Assembly (NCBI RefSeq): GCF_036826855.1
Contig: NZ_CP104578.1
Location: 7,374,501 to 7,438,500, forward strand
DNA: 64,000 bases
From: Streptomyces sp. SJL17-4
GTDB taxonomy: Bacteria > Actinomycetota > Actinomycetes > Streptomycetales > Streptomycetaceae
Direction of reading: 5' to 3'
Shown here: positions 18,384 to 26,790 of the stretch, piece after piece
Position numbering within the stretch: the first letter of the stretch is position 1
Layout: the number at the start of each line of letters is the position of its first letter
Translations under genes and position numbers: made by a program
Notes under the pieces: generated by a model
The model's database searches: none
What the model saw: the letters and a program-made list of their open reading frames with translations, nothing else
What the model was told of the DNA's origin: nothing

Positions 18384-18858
18384 GCTGCGCCTCGATCGCG
18401 GAGACGATCTCGAGGGCGTCCGGCTCGGTGCGCGGACGGAAGCGCGTGACGCGGCCGTCGCGGCCGATCAGGAACTTCTCGAAGTTCCACTGGACGTCAC
18501 CGGCCTCGCCCTCGGCGTCGGCGACCTTCACCAGCTCCGTGTAGAGCGGGTGGCGGGCCTCGCCGTTGACGTCGATCTTCTCCAGGAGCGGGAAGGAGAC
18601 GCCGTACGTCGTCGAGCAGAAGGTCCGGATCTCCTCGGCGCTGCCGGGCTCCTGCCCCGCGAACTGGTTGCAGGGCACACCGAGCACGGTGAAGCCGCGG
18701 TCGCCGTACTCCTTCTGCAGCTTCTCCAGGCCCTCGTACTGCGGGGTCAGGCCGCACTTGGAGGCGACGTTCACGACCAGGACCGCGCGGTCCCGGTAGT
18801 CGGCGAGGGAGACGGGCTCGCCGGTCAGGCTCTTCAGCGGGATGTCGTACAGGCTCAT
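18376..18858 (-). CDS. glutathione peroxidase family thiol peroxidase (160 aa)
   Basis: Compact GPx fold of normal length. The catalytic tetrad is visible: Cys35 in SKCGLTPQ, Gln69 in NQFAGQEPGS, and the Trp-Asn pair in VQWNFEKFLIGRDG. Actinomycetes lack glutathione, so the enzyme probably uses thioredoxin or another low-molecular thiol (family knowledge). ATG 18858 has GAGGAG six bases upstream. It is transcribed ahead of the PrmC-like gene, which it overlaps. The in-frame extension upstream (87 codons) covers the divergent DUF6011 gene and is rejected. Confidence 0.92.
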   Translation of the reverse strand: MSLYDIPLKSLTGEPVSLADYRDRAVLVVNVASKCGLTPQYEGLEKLQKEYGDRGFTVLGVPCNQFAGQEPGSAEEIRTFCSTTYGVSFPLLEKIDVNGEARHPLYTELVKVADAEGEAGDVQWNFEKFLIGRDGRVTRFRPRTEPDALEIVSAIEAQLV

Positions 18859-18884
18859 GGACGGCTCCTCGTCGGGATGGGATC

Positions 18885-18914
18885 TGATCTCAACAATGGG
18901 GTTTGATCTCAACA
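18885..18914. promoter_or_regulatory. 11-base direct repeat in a divergent intergenic region
   Basis: TGATCTCAACA occurs at 18885-18895 and again at 18904-18914, 19 bases apart. The second copy runs into the start codon of the DUF6011 gene. It may be a two-site operator shared with the glutathione peroxidase gene, or a small duplication. Confidence 0.4.
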
Positions 18915-19141
18915 TGGGAGACGAACCACTGGCAATCTCGATCGATTCCGCACCGGAGGGGCCCCGCCGGGTCCTGTGCCGACTCTGCGGCCGCCCGCTG
19001 ACCGGGGCGGAGTCCCGCCGCACCGGCCTGGGCCCGACGTGTGACGCCAAACTCCATCCGCCGGCCCCCGACATCCGCACCCGCCGCCACGAGGTGGACC
19101 AGGACACCCTCCCGGGCATGGACCCGTCAGCCTCCGGCTGA
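18914..19141 (+). CDS. small DUF6011-like zinc-ribbon-type protein (75 aa)
   Basis: Short cytosolic protein with CRLCGRPLTGAESRRTGLGP followed by TCDAKL. The CxxC...C pattern with the R-x-G-x-GP motif is typical of the DUF6011 family, where the cysteines probably bind metal. I start it at ATG 18914 (MGDEPLAISID). ATG 18896 in the same frame would add six residues. It diverges from the glutathione peroxidase gene and ends inside a convergent, apparently frameshifted gene. Function unknown. Confidence 0.7.
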   Translation: MGDEPLAISIDSAPEGPRRVLCRLCGRPLTGAESRRTGLGPTCDAKLHPPAPDIRTRRHEVDQDTLPGMDPSASG

Positions 19142-19523
19142 GGCGATCATCTCGGAGTGCGCCACCCACCGCTCCCCGTGCTCGAGCGCGAGCAGCGCAG
19201 TCTTCCGCGCGAGCAGTGGATCGGGATGCCCTGCGAGGCGGTCCACGGCGTGCTCGGCCGGCCAGGCCTGGAGTTCGGGCAGGAGTGATTCGTCCTCCCA
19301 GCCGAGGAGGCTCGTACCGTCGTCCCGGAGCAGCAGCTCGATCCATGACTCCACGAAAGCCGCCGGACTGTGGGGCCCGTGGCACCGCGAGCAGCGCCAG
19401 TTCGTCCTCCGTGTAGCAGCGCAGACACCCCTCGGCGGGTGCTGTCATGCCACCGAATACCGTCTCGACGCGACGGAGCGCGGAGGCGAGGGCGAGGGCG
19501 GGGGAGGGGACTGCAGAGGTCAT
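19127..19523 (-). pseudogene. probable frameshifted gene of unknown function
   Basis: Two adjacent minus-strand frames look like one protein. The first, from ATG 19523, reads MTSAVPSPALALASALRRVE and then EGCLRCYTEDELALLAVPRA. The second continues as AAFVESWIELLLRDDGTSLL and GWEDESLLPELQAWPAEHAV to a stop at 19127. Joining them needs one base skipped around the GGGCCCC run near 19375. The N-terminal CxxCY-x-E-x-EL-x-LL pattern resembles a streptomycete hypothetical family whose members are usually longer, so an internal deletion is also possible. An assembly error is the alternative. Confidence 0.5.
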
Positions 19524-19676
19524 GAGGGGGGCCTGACGTGACTCCGACGGGACACCGCCCGGCGAAGATCACGACGCTACCAGGCCGCAAATCGATGGCC
19601 CAGCCGATTCCCGCCCGGCAGGGTTGGCCGGCGATGAGAGTCCAAGCCGAGAAACCCGAGCACCCGGAGTCCTGAG

Positions 19677-20747
19677 ATGTCGACCCTGCGCGTCACCGCC
19701 GAAGTCCTGACCGTCCATCCCCACCCGAACGCCGACGCCCTGGAGCTGGCGCAGGTCGGCCTCTATCGGGCCGTCGTAGCCAAAGGCGCGTACCGGACGG
19801 GGGACGCCGCCGTGTACATCCCGGAGCAGGCCGTGCTGCCCGCCGCGCTCGTCGAGGAGCTGGGGCTCACCGGGCGACTCGCCGGTGGGAAGTCGGACCG
19901 GGTGAAGGCCGTGCGGCTGCGCGGGGAGCTGTCGCAGGGCATCGTCTGCCGGCCGGGCGCGCTCGCCGGCGCCGACCTGGCCCTTGCGGCGGCCGAGCGG
20001 ACCGACTTCGCGGAGACGCTGGGGATCACCAAGTGGGTGCCGCCGATACCGCCGACCATGAGCGGTGACGTGGAGGTCGCGCCGGACCTGCTGCCGTGGG
20101 TCGACATCGAGAACCTCCAGCGCTACCCGGAGATCTTCGAGCCCGGGGAGCCCGTCGTCCTGACGGAGAAGCTCCACGGTTCGGCCTGCCTGCTGACCTA
20201 CCTCGCCGAGGAGGGACGCGTCCAGGTCTCGTCGAAGGGCTTCGGATCGAAGGGCCTGGCCCTCCAGGAGGACCCGCGCAATCTGTACTGGCGCGCCGTC
20301 CACGGCCACGGCCTGCCCGCCGTCGCCGAGCGCCTGGCGAAACGTCTCGGCGCCCGCCGGGTCGGCTTCTTCGGCGAGGTCTACGGCTCCGGGGTGCAGG
20401 ACCTGGCCTACGGCGCCGACGCCCGCTCCGAGACCGTCGGCTACGCGCTGTTCGACGTGTCGGCCGAGATCGACGGCCGGGTGGAGTGGCTGGACCCGGC
20501 CGAGGTCCTGGAGTCCGGCGAGGTCCCGCTCGTACCGCGGCTGTACTCCGGCCCGTACGACCTGGACACGGTCCTCGCCCACGCGAGCGGTCGGGAGACC
20601 GTCTCGGGACGGGAGACGCACCTGCGGGAGGGCGTCGTGATCCGGCCCGCGACCGAGCGGTACAGCCCGGTCGTCGGCGGCCGGGCCATCGCCAAGGCGG
20701 TCAGCCCGGCCTACCTGACGCGGAAGGGCGGCACCGAGTACGAGTGA
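19677..20747 (+). CDS. ATP-dependent RNA ligase, DRB0094/Rnl5 type (356 aa)
   Basis: Joins RNA 3'-OH and 5'-phosphate ends through an enzyme-AMP intermediate. The nucleotidyltransferase motifs are in order: motif I TEKLHGS with nucleophile Lys165, RVGFFGEVYGSGVQDLAYG (motif III), EGVVIRP (motif IV) and AKAVSPAYL (motif V). The N-terminal about 110 residues (MSTLRVTAEVLTVHPHPNAD) match the OB-like module found in front of the ligase domain in the Deinococcus DraRnl family. The length is normal. It stands alone, with no repair partner beside it. The RNA substrate in bacteria is not established. Confidence 0.88.
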   Translation: MSTLRVTAEVLTVHPHPNADALELAQVGLYRAVVAKGAYRTGDAAVYIPEQAVLPAALVEELGLTGRLAGGKSDRVKAVRLRGELSQGIVCRPGALAGADLALAAAERTDFAETLGITKWVPPIPPTMSGDVEVAPDLLPWVDIENLQRYPEIFEPGEPVVLTEKLHGSACLLTYLAEEGRVQVSSKGFGSKGLALQEDPRNLYWRAVHGHGLPAVAERLAKRLGARRVGFFGEVYGSGVQDLAYGADARSETVGYALFDVSAEIDGRVEWLDPAEVLESGEVPLVPRLYSGPYDLDTVLAHASGRETVSGRETHLREGVVIRPATERYSPVVGGRAIAKAVSPAYLTRKGGTEYE

Positions 20748-20776
20748 CCGGGGCGGGGCGGGGCGGGGCCGGGCTG

Positions 20777-20800
20777 GGCCGGGACGGTCGTGGCCCGGCC
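20777..20800. terminator. hairpin between convergent RNA ligase and thioesterase genes
   Basis: GGCCGGG (20777-20783) pairs with CCCGGCC (20794-20800) over a 10-base loop. It is preceded by a GGGGC-repeat run (about 20750-20770). Placed between two converging stops, it fits a bidirectional terminator. Confidence 0.45.
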
Positions 20801-20827
20801 GGTCCCGCCCGGCGCTCGGCGCCCGGC

Positions 20828-21691
20828 TCAGAGCTTCCTGAACAGGCCCTCCTGGACCACCGACACCAGGAGCTGCCCCTCGCGGTCGTAGATCCGGCCC
20901 CGCGCGAGTCCCCGCCCGCCCGTGGCGATCGGGGACTCCTGGTCGTACAGGAACCACTCGTCCGCGCGGAACGGCCGGTGGAACCACATCGCGTGGTCCA
21001 GGGACGCCATGTCGAAGCCCCGCGGGCCCCAGAGCGGCTCGATGGGGATGCGTACGGCGTCGAGGAGCGTCATGTCCGAGGCGTAGGTCAGGGCGCAGGT
21101 GTGGATCAGCGGGTCGTCGCCGAGCGGCCCCACGGCCCGCATCCACACCGCGCTGCGCGGATCCGCGCCCTTGACCTCGTCCTGGGTCCAGCGCAGCCGG
21201 TCCACGTACCGGATGTCGAAGGGCTGCCGGCGAGCCATCCTCTCCAGCGCCTCCGGCAGCGCGCCGAGATGCTCGCGGATCTCGTCCGCCAGGTTCGGCA
21301 GGCTCTCCGGGTCCGTCAGGTGCCGCGGCGGCAGCTGGTGCTCGAAGGCGCCCTCCTCCGGCTTGTGGAAGGAGGCCGTGAGGTTGAAGATCGTCCGGCC
21401 CTCCTGGATCGCCGTGACCCGTCGGGTCGTGAAGGACCGGCCGTCCCGCACCCGCTCCACCTGGTAGACGATCGGCACCCCGGGCCGCCCCGGCCGCAGG
21501 AAGTAGGCGTGCAGCGAGTGCACCGGCCGGTCGCCCTCGGTGGTGCGGCCGGCCGCGACGAGGGCCTGTCCGGCGACCTGCCCGCCGAAGACCCGCTGCA
21601 GCGACTCCTGCGGGCTCCGCCCACGGAAGATGTTGACCTCGATCTGCTCCAGGTCGAGCAGATCGACGAGCCTCTCGGCGGGATTGGTCAC
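20828..21691 (-). CDS. tesB: acyl-CoA thioesterase II (287 aa)
   Basis: Double hot-dog thioesterase that hydrolyses acyl-CoA to free acid and CoA. The N-terminal hot dog carries RVFGGQVAGQALVAAGRT and SLHAYFLRPGRPGVPIVYQV. The C-terminal hot dog has the conserved SLDHAMWFHRPFRADEWFLY with the catalytic Asp region, and the protein ends with ARGRIYDREGQLLVSVVQEG. The length equals E. coli TesB. The GTG start at 21691 has a GGAGAG site. It lies 14 bases downstream of the helicase gene on the same strand and may be cotranscribed with it. Confidence 0.93.
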   Translation of the reverse strand: MTNPAERLVDLLDLEQIEVNIFRGRSPQESLQRVFGGQVAGQALVAAGRTTEGDRPVHSLHAYFLRPGRPGVPIVYQVERVRDGRSFTTRRVTAIQEGRTIFNLTASFHKPEEGAFEHQLPPRHLTDPESLPNLADEIREHLGALPEALERMARRQPFDIRYVDRLRWTQDEVKGADPRSAVWMRAVGPLGDDPLIHTCALTYASDMTLLDAVRIPIEPLWGPRGFDMASLDHAMWFHRPFRADEWFLYDQESPIATGGRGLARGRIYDREGQLLVSVVQEGLFRKL

Positions 21692-21705
21692 GTCAGGTCT
21701 CTCCT

Positions 21706-24219
21706 CTACAGCTGTCCGACGGACGTCACGCGGACGACCGCGCGGCCCTCCTCGTCGGAGGCCGCGAGATCCACCTCCGCGCTGATGCCCCAGTCATGGT
21801 CGTTGTTCGGATCGGCGAAGGTCTGCCGGACGCGCCACAGTCCGTGGGCCGCGTCCTCCTCGATGGCGAGCAGCTTCGGGCCGCGCGCGTCCGGGCCCGT
21901 ACCGAGGTCGTCGTACTCGTCCCAGTACGCGTCCATCGCCTCGCCCCAGGCGTCCGCGTCCCAGCCGGCCTCGGCGTCCATCTCGCCGAGCGCGTCGACG
22001 TTGTCGAGGGCCGCGAGCTCCACCCGGCGGAACATCGCGTTGCGCACCAGGACCCGGAAGGCGCGGGCGTTGGCCGTGACCGGCTTGACCTGGTCGGCCT
22101 TCTCCTGGGCCTCCTCGGCGGTCTGGATCTCCGGGTTGGCGAGCTGCTCCCACTCGTCGAGCAGCGAGGAGTCCACCTGGCGCACCATCTCGCCCAGCCA
22201 GGCGATCAGGTCCTCCAGGTCCTCGGTCTTGAGGTCGTCCGGGATGGTGTGGTCGAGCGCCTTGTACGCGCTGGCGAGGTACCGCAGGACGATGCCCTCG
22301 GTCCGCGCCAGCTCGTACCAGGAGGTGAACTCGGTGAAGGTCAGCGCCCGCTCGTACATGTCACGGATGACCGACTTCGGCGACACCGGGTGGTCGCCGA
22401 CCCACGGGTGGGACTTCCGGTAGACGTTGTACGCGTGCCAGAGCAGCTCCTCCAGCGGCTTCGGGTACGAGATGTCCTGGAGCCGCTCCATCCGCTCCTC
22501 GTACTCGACGCCGTCGCGCTTCATCTCCCCGACCGCCTCGCCGCGCGCCTTGTTCTGCATGGCGGCGAGGATCTGGCGCGGGTCGTCGAGCGTGGACTCG
22601 ACGACGGAGACCATGTCCAGGGCGTACGAGGGTGACTCCGGGTCGAGCAGGTCGAAGGCGGCGAGCGCGAACGTCGACAGCGGCTGGTTCAGCGCGAAGT
22701 CCTGCTGGAGATCGACCGTCAGGCGGATCGTGCGGCCCTCGGCGTCCGGCGTGTCCAGCTGCTCGACGACACCGCCGTCGAGCAGGGAGCGGTAGATCGC
22801 GATGGCCCGGCGGATGTGGCGCAGCTGAGCCTTGCGCGGCTCGTGGTTGTCCTCCAGGAGCTTGCGCATCGCGTCGAAGGCGTTGCCCGGGCGGGCGATC
22901 ACCGAGAGCAGCATGATGTTGGTGACCTTGAAGCGCGAGGTCAGCGGCTCGGGTTCGGCGTCGATGAGCCGGTCGAAGGTGGTGTCGCTCCAGGCGACGA
23001 AGCCCTCGGGCGCCTTCTTGCGGACCACCTTGCGGCGCTTCTTCGGGTCGTCGCCGGCCTTGGCGAGCGCCTTCTCGTTCTCGATGACGTGCTCGGGGGC
23101 CTGGGCGACGACCAGGCCGGCGGTGTCGAAGCCGGCCCGGCCGGCGCGGCCGGCGATCTGGTGGAACTCACGCGCGCGCAGGGTCCGCACCCGGTTGCCG
23201 TCGTACTTGGTGAGGGCGGTGAAGAGCACCGTGCGGATCGGCACGTTCACGCCGACTCCGAGGGTGTCCGTCCCGCAGATCACCTTGAGGAGGCCGGCCT
23301 GCGCCAGCTTCTCGACGAGCCGCCGGTACTTCGGCAGCATCCCCGCGTGGTGCACGCCGATGCCGTGGCGGACGTAACGCGAGAGGTTCTGGCCGAACTT
23401 GGTGGTGAAGCGGAAGTTGCCGATCAGCTCGGCGATCTTGTCCTTCTCCTCGCGCGTGCACATGTTGATGCTCATCAGCGACTGCGCGCGCTCGACGGCC
23501 TGCGCCTGCGTGAAGTGCACGATGTAGACGGGCGCCTGCTTGGTCTCCAGGAGTTCCGTCAGGGTGTCCGTGATCGGGGTCAGCCGGTACTCGTACGAGA
23601 GCGGCACCGGCCGGGTCGCCGAGCGGACCACCGAGGTCGGCTTGCCCGTGCGCCGGGTCAGGTCCTTCTCGAACATCGAGACGTCACCGAGCGTCGCCGA
23701 CATGAGGACGAACTGTGCCTGGGGGAGTTCCAGGATCGGGATCTGCCACGCCCAGCCGCGGTCCTGCTCGGCGTAGAAGTGGAACTCGTCCATGACGACC
23801 TGGCCGATGTCCGCGTACTTGCCGTCCCGCAGCGCGATCGACGCCAGCACCTCGGCCGTACAGCAGATCACCGGCGCGTCCGCGTTCACGGAGGCGTCGC
23901 CGGTCAGCATGCCGACGTTCTCGGTGCCGAAGATCTTGCACAGGTCGAAGAACTTCTCCGACACCAGGGCCTTGATCGGCGCGGTGTAGAAGGTCACCTG
24001 GTCGTTCGCGAGCGCGGTGAAGTGGGCAGCCGCCGCGACCAGCGACTTTCCCGATCCGGTGGGCGTGGAAAGGATCACGTTGGCCCCGGAGACGACCTCG
24101 ATCAGCGCCTCTTCCTGGGCCGGGTAGAGCGTGATGCCCCGGTCCTCGGCCCAGGAGGAGAAGGCCTCGAAGAGGGCGTCGGGGTCGGCGGTCGGCGGCA
24201 GCTGATCGATAAGGGTCAC
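21706..24219 (-). CDS. Ski2-like DEAD/DEAH-box helicase with DUF3516 C-terminus (837 aa)
   Basis: Superfamily 2 RNA helicase. Motif I is TPTGSGKS near residue 50, motif II DEFH in VVMDEFHFYAEQ, motif III SATLGD, and motif VI HQIAGRAGRAGFD, with QAQAVERAQ and LGVGVNVPIRTV between them. The remaining about 400 residues (VARPGNAFDAMRKLLEDNHE onwards) match the actinobacterial DUF3516 C-terminal region. GTG 24219 is chosen: it begins TLIDQLPPTADPDALF, and the 116 codons upstream overlap the divergent gene and are non-coding in character. Probably acts in RNA turnover or remodelling. Confidence 0.9.
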   Translation of the reverse strand: MTLIDQLPPTADPDALFEAFSSWAEDRGITLYPAQEEALIEVVSGANVILSTPTGSGKSLVAAAAHFTALANDQVTFYTAPIKALVSEKFFDLCKIFGTENVGMLTGDASVNADAPVICCTAEVLASIALRDGKYADIGQVVMDEFHFYAEQDRGWAWQIPILELPQAQFVLMSATLGDVSMFEKDLTRRTGKPTSVVRSATRPVPLSYEYRLTPITDTLTELLETKQAPVYIVHFTQAQAVERAQSLMSINMCTREEKDKIAELIGNFRFTTKFGQNLSRYVRHGIGVHHAGMLPKYRRLVEKLAQAGLLKVICGTDTLGVGVNVPIRTVLFTALTKYDGNRVRTLRAREFHQIAGRAGRAGFDTAGLVVAQAPEHVIENEKALAKAGDDPKKRRKVVRKKAPEGFVAWSDTTFDRLIDAEPEPLTSRFKVTNIMLLSVIARPGNAFDAMRKLLEDNHEPRKAQLRHIRRAIAIYRSLLDGGVVEQLDTPDAEGRTIRLTVDLQQDFALNQPLSTFALAAFDLLDPESPSYALDMVSVVESTLDDPRQILAAMQNKARGEAVGEMKRDGVEYEERMERLQDISYPKPLEELLWHAYNVYRKSHPWVGDHPVSPKSVIRDMYERALTFTEFTSWYELARTEGIVLRYLASAYKALDHTIPDDLKTEDLEDLIAWLGEMVRQVDSSLLDEWEQLANPEIQTAEEAQEKADQVKPVTANARAFRVLVRNAMFRRVELAALDNVDALGEMDAEAGWDADAWGEAMDAYWDEYDDLGTGPDARGPKLLAIEEDAAHGLWRVRQTFADPNNDHDWGISAEVDLAASDEEGRAVVRVTSVGQL

Positions 24220-24349
24220 GCCCCCATCTTGCCTGGATTCCGCTCGGATGAGGGAACCGGCCACCGGTTCGAAGATCACGGACGATAGGCTCGTCCGTCG
24301 ACCGGTCGTCAACTGAGCGCCGGCAGGGGAGAAACGGGGCGGGCCAACC

Positions 24350-25141
24350 ATGATGGGACCGGCGCACTCGCTGTCCGGAGCGGCGGCCTGGCTGGGTGTC
24401 GGAGCGGCCGCGGCGGCCTTCGACCGCCCGATGCCGTGGCCGGTTCTCGTCGTCGGCGCGCTCATCTGCGCGGGCGCGGCCCTCGCCCCCGACCTGGACC
24501 ACAAGTCGGCGACCATCTCGCGGGCCTTCGGACCGGTCTCCAAGGGCCTGTGCGAGATCGTTGACAAGCTGTCGTACGCCGTCTACAAGGCGACCCGCTC
24601 CTCGGCCGACCCCCGTAGGTCGGGCGGTCACCGGACCCTCACCCACACCTGGCTCTGGGCGGTCCTGATCGGCGGCGGTGCCTCCGTCGCGGCGGTCACC
24701 GGCGGCCGGTGGGCGGTGCTCGCGATCCTCTTCGTGCACCTGGTGCTCGCCGTGGAAGGCCTGCTGTGGCGGGCCGCCCGGATGTCCAGCGACGTCCTGG
24801 TCTGGCTGCTCGGCGCGACCAGCGCGTGGATCCTGGCGGGCGTCCTCGACAAGCCGGGCAACGGCGCGGACTGGTTCTTCACCGGCCCCGGCCAGGAGTA
24901 CCTGTGGCTCGGGCTCCCGATCGTGCTCGGCGCCCTCGTCCACGACATCGGCGACGCGCTCACCGTCTCCGGCTGCCCGATCCTGTGGCCCATCCCGGTC
25001 GGCCGGAAGCGCTGGTACCCGATCGGCCCGCCGAAGGGCCTGCGCTTCCGGGCCGGCAGCTGGGTCGAGCTGAAGGTCCTGATGCCCGCGTTCATGGTGC
25101 TCGGCGGGGTGGGCGGGGCCTCGGCGCTCGGTTTCTTCTAG
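24350..25141 (+). CDS. YdjM/DUF457-type membrane metal-dependent hydrolase (263 aa)
   Basis: Inner-membrane protein with several helices (LICAGAALAPDLDH, WAVLIGGGASVAAVT, VWLLGATSAWILAGV, LWLGLPIVLGALVHDIGDAL). The family hallmarks are MGPAHSLSGAAAW at the N-terminus, APDLDHKS, the HRTLTHTWLWA histidine motif and HDIGDALT. Tandem ATGs at 24350/24353. It abuts the tetR gene tail to tail with no intervening base. The biochemical function of the family remains unclear; the metal-hydrolase label comes from the His/Asp motifs. Confidence 0.85.
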   Translation: MMGPAHSLSGAAAWLGVGAAAAAFDRPMPWPVLVVGALICAGAALAPDLDHKSATISRAFGPVSKGLCEIVDKLSYAVYKATRSSADPRRSGGHRTLTHTWLWAVLIGGGASVAAVTGGRWAVLAILFVHLVLAVEGLLWRAARMSSDVLVWLLGATSAWILAGVLDKPGNGADWFFTGPGQEYLWLGLPIVLGALVHDIGDALTVSGCPILWPIPVGRKRWYPIGPPKGLRFRAGSWVELKVLMPAFMVLGGVGGASALGFF

Positions 25142-25888
25142 TCAGCCGCTGGTCTTCGGTACACCGAGTGTCGTCACGAGCCGGTTCAGCTCCTCCTGGA
25201 ACAGCTTGTCCGGGCTCGTGGTCTGGCGGCCCAGATGCCCGTACACCTCCAGAGCGACGAGTCCGTGCAGATGCCCCCAGAGCCGTAGCGCGAGGGCGAC
25301 ACCGGCCGGCGGCAGGCCGGGGAAGGCCGGGCGCACCTTGTCGAGCAGCCCGGCGTCGAAGTCGTCCCAGGTGAACGCGCTGTCCCGGTAGAGCGGTTCG
25401 GCGTACGGCCAGGCCGCCGCGGCGAGTCCGGCGAGGCCGGTGCAGACCCGGCGGGCCGCGTCCGGCGCGGGCCCTTCCTCCGGCGCCCGGTAGCCCGGCA
25501 CGGGGTCGCCGTACACGAGCCGGAAGCCCTCGGGGTTGGCCAGTGCCCATGTGCGGAAGGCGCGGGCCCAGGCGAGGATTTGGGCGGCGGGGCCCTCGGC
25601 GGGGGCGTGCGCCCAGGCCGCGTCCACGGCGTCGGCGAGCGCGGAGTACACGTCGTCGATGAGCGTGGTGACCAGGTCGTCGCGGGTGGCGAAGTAGCCG
25701 TAGATCGCGTTGGCCGTCATTCCCATCTCGCGGGCGATGGCCCGCAGGGTGATGGCGTCGGGACCGCCCGAGGCCATCAGACGGAGAGCCGTGTCCTTGA
25801 TCTCGGCGGTGGTCTCGGCCCTCAGCCGCTCACGGCGGCCTCGCCCGGCCGGAGCCGTCCCCGTCGTCGTTCCTGATGTCCCGGTCAT
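25142..25888 (-). CDS. TetR-family repressor (248 aa)
   Basis: The N-terminal HTH reads ITLRAIAREMGMTANAIYGY then FATRDDLVTTLI, a canonical TetR DNA-binding region, after a basic extension (APAGRGRRERLRAETTAE). The C-terminal ligand domain is of the WHG/TetR_C type (GFRLVYGDPVPGYRAPEEG; LWGHLHGLVALEVYGHLG). It diverges from the NAD(P)-binding reductase gene, and the 122-base space between them contains a 37-base dyad, the probable operator for both genes. The ligand is unknown. Confidence 0.92.
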   Translation of the reverse strand: MTGTSGTTTGTAPAGRGRRERLRAETTAEIKDTALRLMASGGPDAITLRAIAREMGMTANAIYGYFATRDDLVTTLIDDVYSALADAVDAAWAHAPAEGPAAQILAWARAFRTWALANPEGFRLVYGDPVPGYRAPEEGPAPDAARRVCTGLAGLAAAAWPYAEPLYRDSAFTWDDFDAGLLDKVRPAFPGLPPAGVALALRLWGHLHGLVALEVYGHLGRQTTSPDKLFQEELNRLVTTLGVPKTSG

Positions 25889-25922
25889 GGTGGCAGCCTA
25901 TCCCTGTCTTGGTGGCCGTTTG

Positions 25923-25959
25923 GAAACTGCACGCCGTGTACTTCACGGCGTATAGTTTC
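25923..25959. promoter_or_regulatory. 37-base concentric dyad, probable TetR operator
   Basis: Inner arms CGCCGTG (25932-25938) and CACGGCG (25944-25950), and outer arms GAAACT (25923-25928) and AGTTTC (25954-25959), all share one centre at 25941. A good -10 hexamer TATAGT (25951-25956) for the reductase gene sits in the right half, so repressor binding would block RNA polymerase. A second, weaker 6-base dyad (GACACG...CGTGTC) follows at 25960-25985. Confidence 0.75.
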
Positions 25960-26010
25960 GACACGGCGTCACGTCGTGGCGTGTCGAAGATGCGAGCACA
26001 GGGGAGAGCC

Positions 26011-26718
26011 ATGCACGTCGGAGTCGTCGGAGCCACCGGAACCATCGGCAGCCGCGTCGTCGCGGAGGCCCTGGAGCGCGGGCACCACATCAGGGCCTTC
26101 AGCCGCGACGCCACGGGGGCGGCGGCGCGGGAGACCCGCGAGAACATCACCTGGGCGAGCCTCGACGTCCTCGACCCGGCCGGCATCGCCGCCGTCCTGC
26201 CCGGACTCGACGTCCTCATCAGCGCCTTCCAGCCCGGAAACGCCGCCCAGGACATGGCGGAGACCGTCCGGCGCTCGATCGCCGACGCCGGGGTCTACGC
26301 CACCGCCGCCCGCGCCCTGCTCAAGGCCCTCGAAAGCCACCCGAGGACCCGGCTCATCGTGATCGGCGGCGCGGGCAGCCTGGAGATCGAGCCCGGCGTC
26401 GTGCTCGCCGACGCGGAGGAACGGCTCCACACGACCCTCGACGAGGTGGGTCTGCCCCGCGCCTATGCGGCGGCGGTACGCGGCCACCGCGACGCCCTGA
26501 ACGTGCTGCGCACCTCCAACCGCCGCTGGACCTACTTCAGCCCCGCCGAGGACATCGCCCCCGGCGAGCGCACCGGCCGCTTCCGCATCGGCGAGGACCA
26601 GCCGGTCCGCGACGCCGAGGGGCGCAGCCGCGTCTCGGCGGAGGACGCGGCCGTGGCCCTCGTCGACGAGGCGGAGCTGCCGCGCTTCGTCCAGCGCCGT
26701 TTCACCATCGGCTACTGA
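26011..26718 (+). CDS. NAD(P)-binding NmrA-like reductase (235 aa)
   Basis: Atypical short-chain reductase fold: the nucleotide motif GVVGATGTIGSRVVAEAL starts at residue 4. PGLDVLISAFQPGN and TRLIVIGGAGSLEIEPG follow, with RWTYFSPAEDIAPGERTG near the C-terminus. This is the common actinobacterial anti-repressor or NAD(P)H-binding type. ATG 26011 has GGGGAG just upstream. The frame is open further upstream, but that covers the operator. It is almost certainly the target of the divergent TetR protein. The substrate is unknown. Confidence 0.88.
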   Translation: MHVGVVGATGTIGSRVVAEALERGHHIRAFSRDATGAAARETRENITWASLDVLDPAGIAAVLPGLDVLISAFQPGNAAQDMAETVRRSIADAGVYATAARALLKALESHPRTRLIVIGGAGSLEIEPGVVLADAEERLHTTLDEVGLPRAYAAAVRGHRDALNVLRTSNRRWTYFSPAEDIAPGERTGRFRIGEDQPVRDAEGRSRVSAEDAAVALVDEAELPRFVQRRFTIGY

Positions 26719-26730
26719 TCAGGAGCCGGT

Positions 26731-26782
26731 GGAAGCGGGCCGGGCCGGGGCGTCGCACGACTCCCCGGCCTGGCCCGCTTCC
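26731..26782. terminator. strong bidirectional terminator
   Basis: Twenty-base arms with a single mismatch (starting GGAAGCGGGCC at 26731, complement ending at 26782) enclose a 12-base loop. The hairpin sits exactly between the converging reductase and ABC exporter genes. Confidence 0.8.
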
Positions 26783-26790
26783 CTCGGGTA

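Noticed and set aside
24220..24567. N-terminal extension of the helicase to ATG 24567
   Set aside because: It would cover the start of the divergent hydrolase gene. Helicase homology begins only after GTG 24219.
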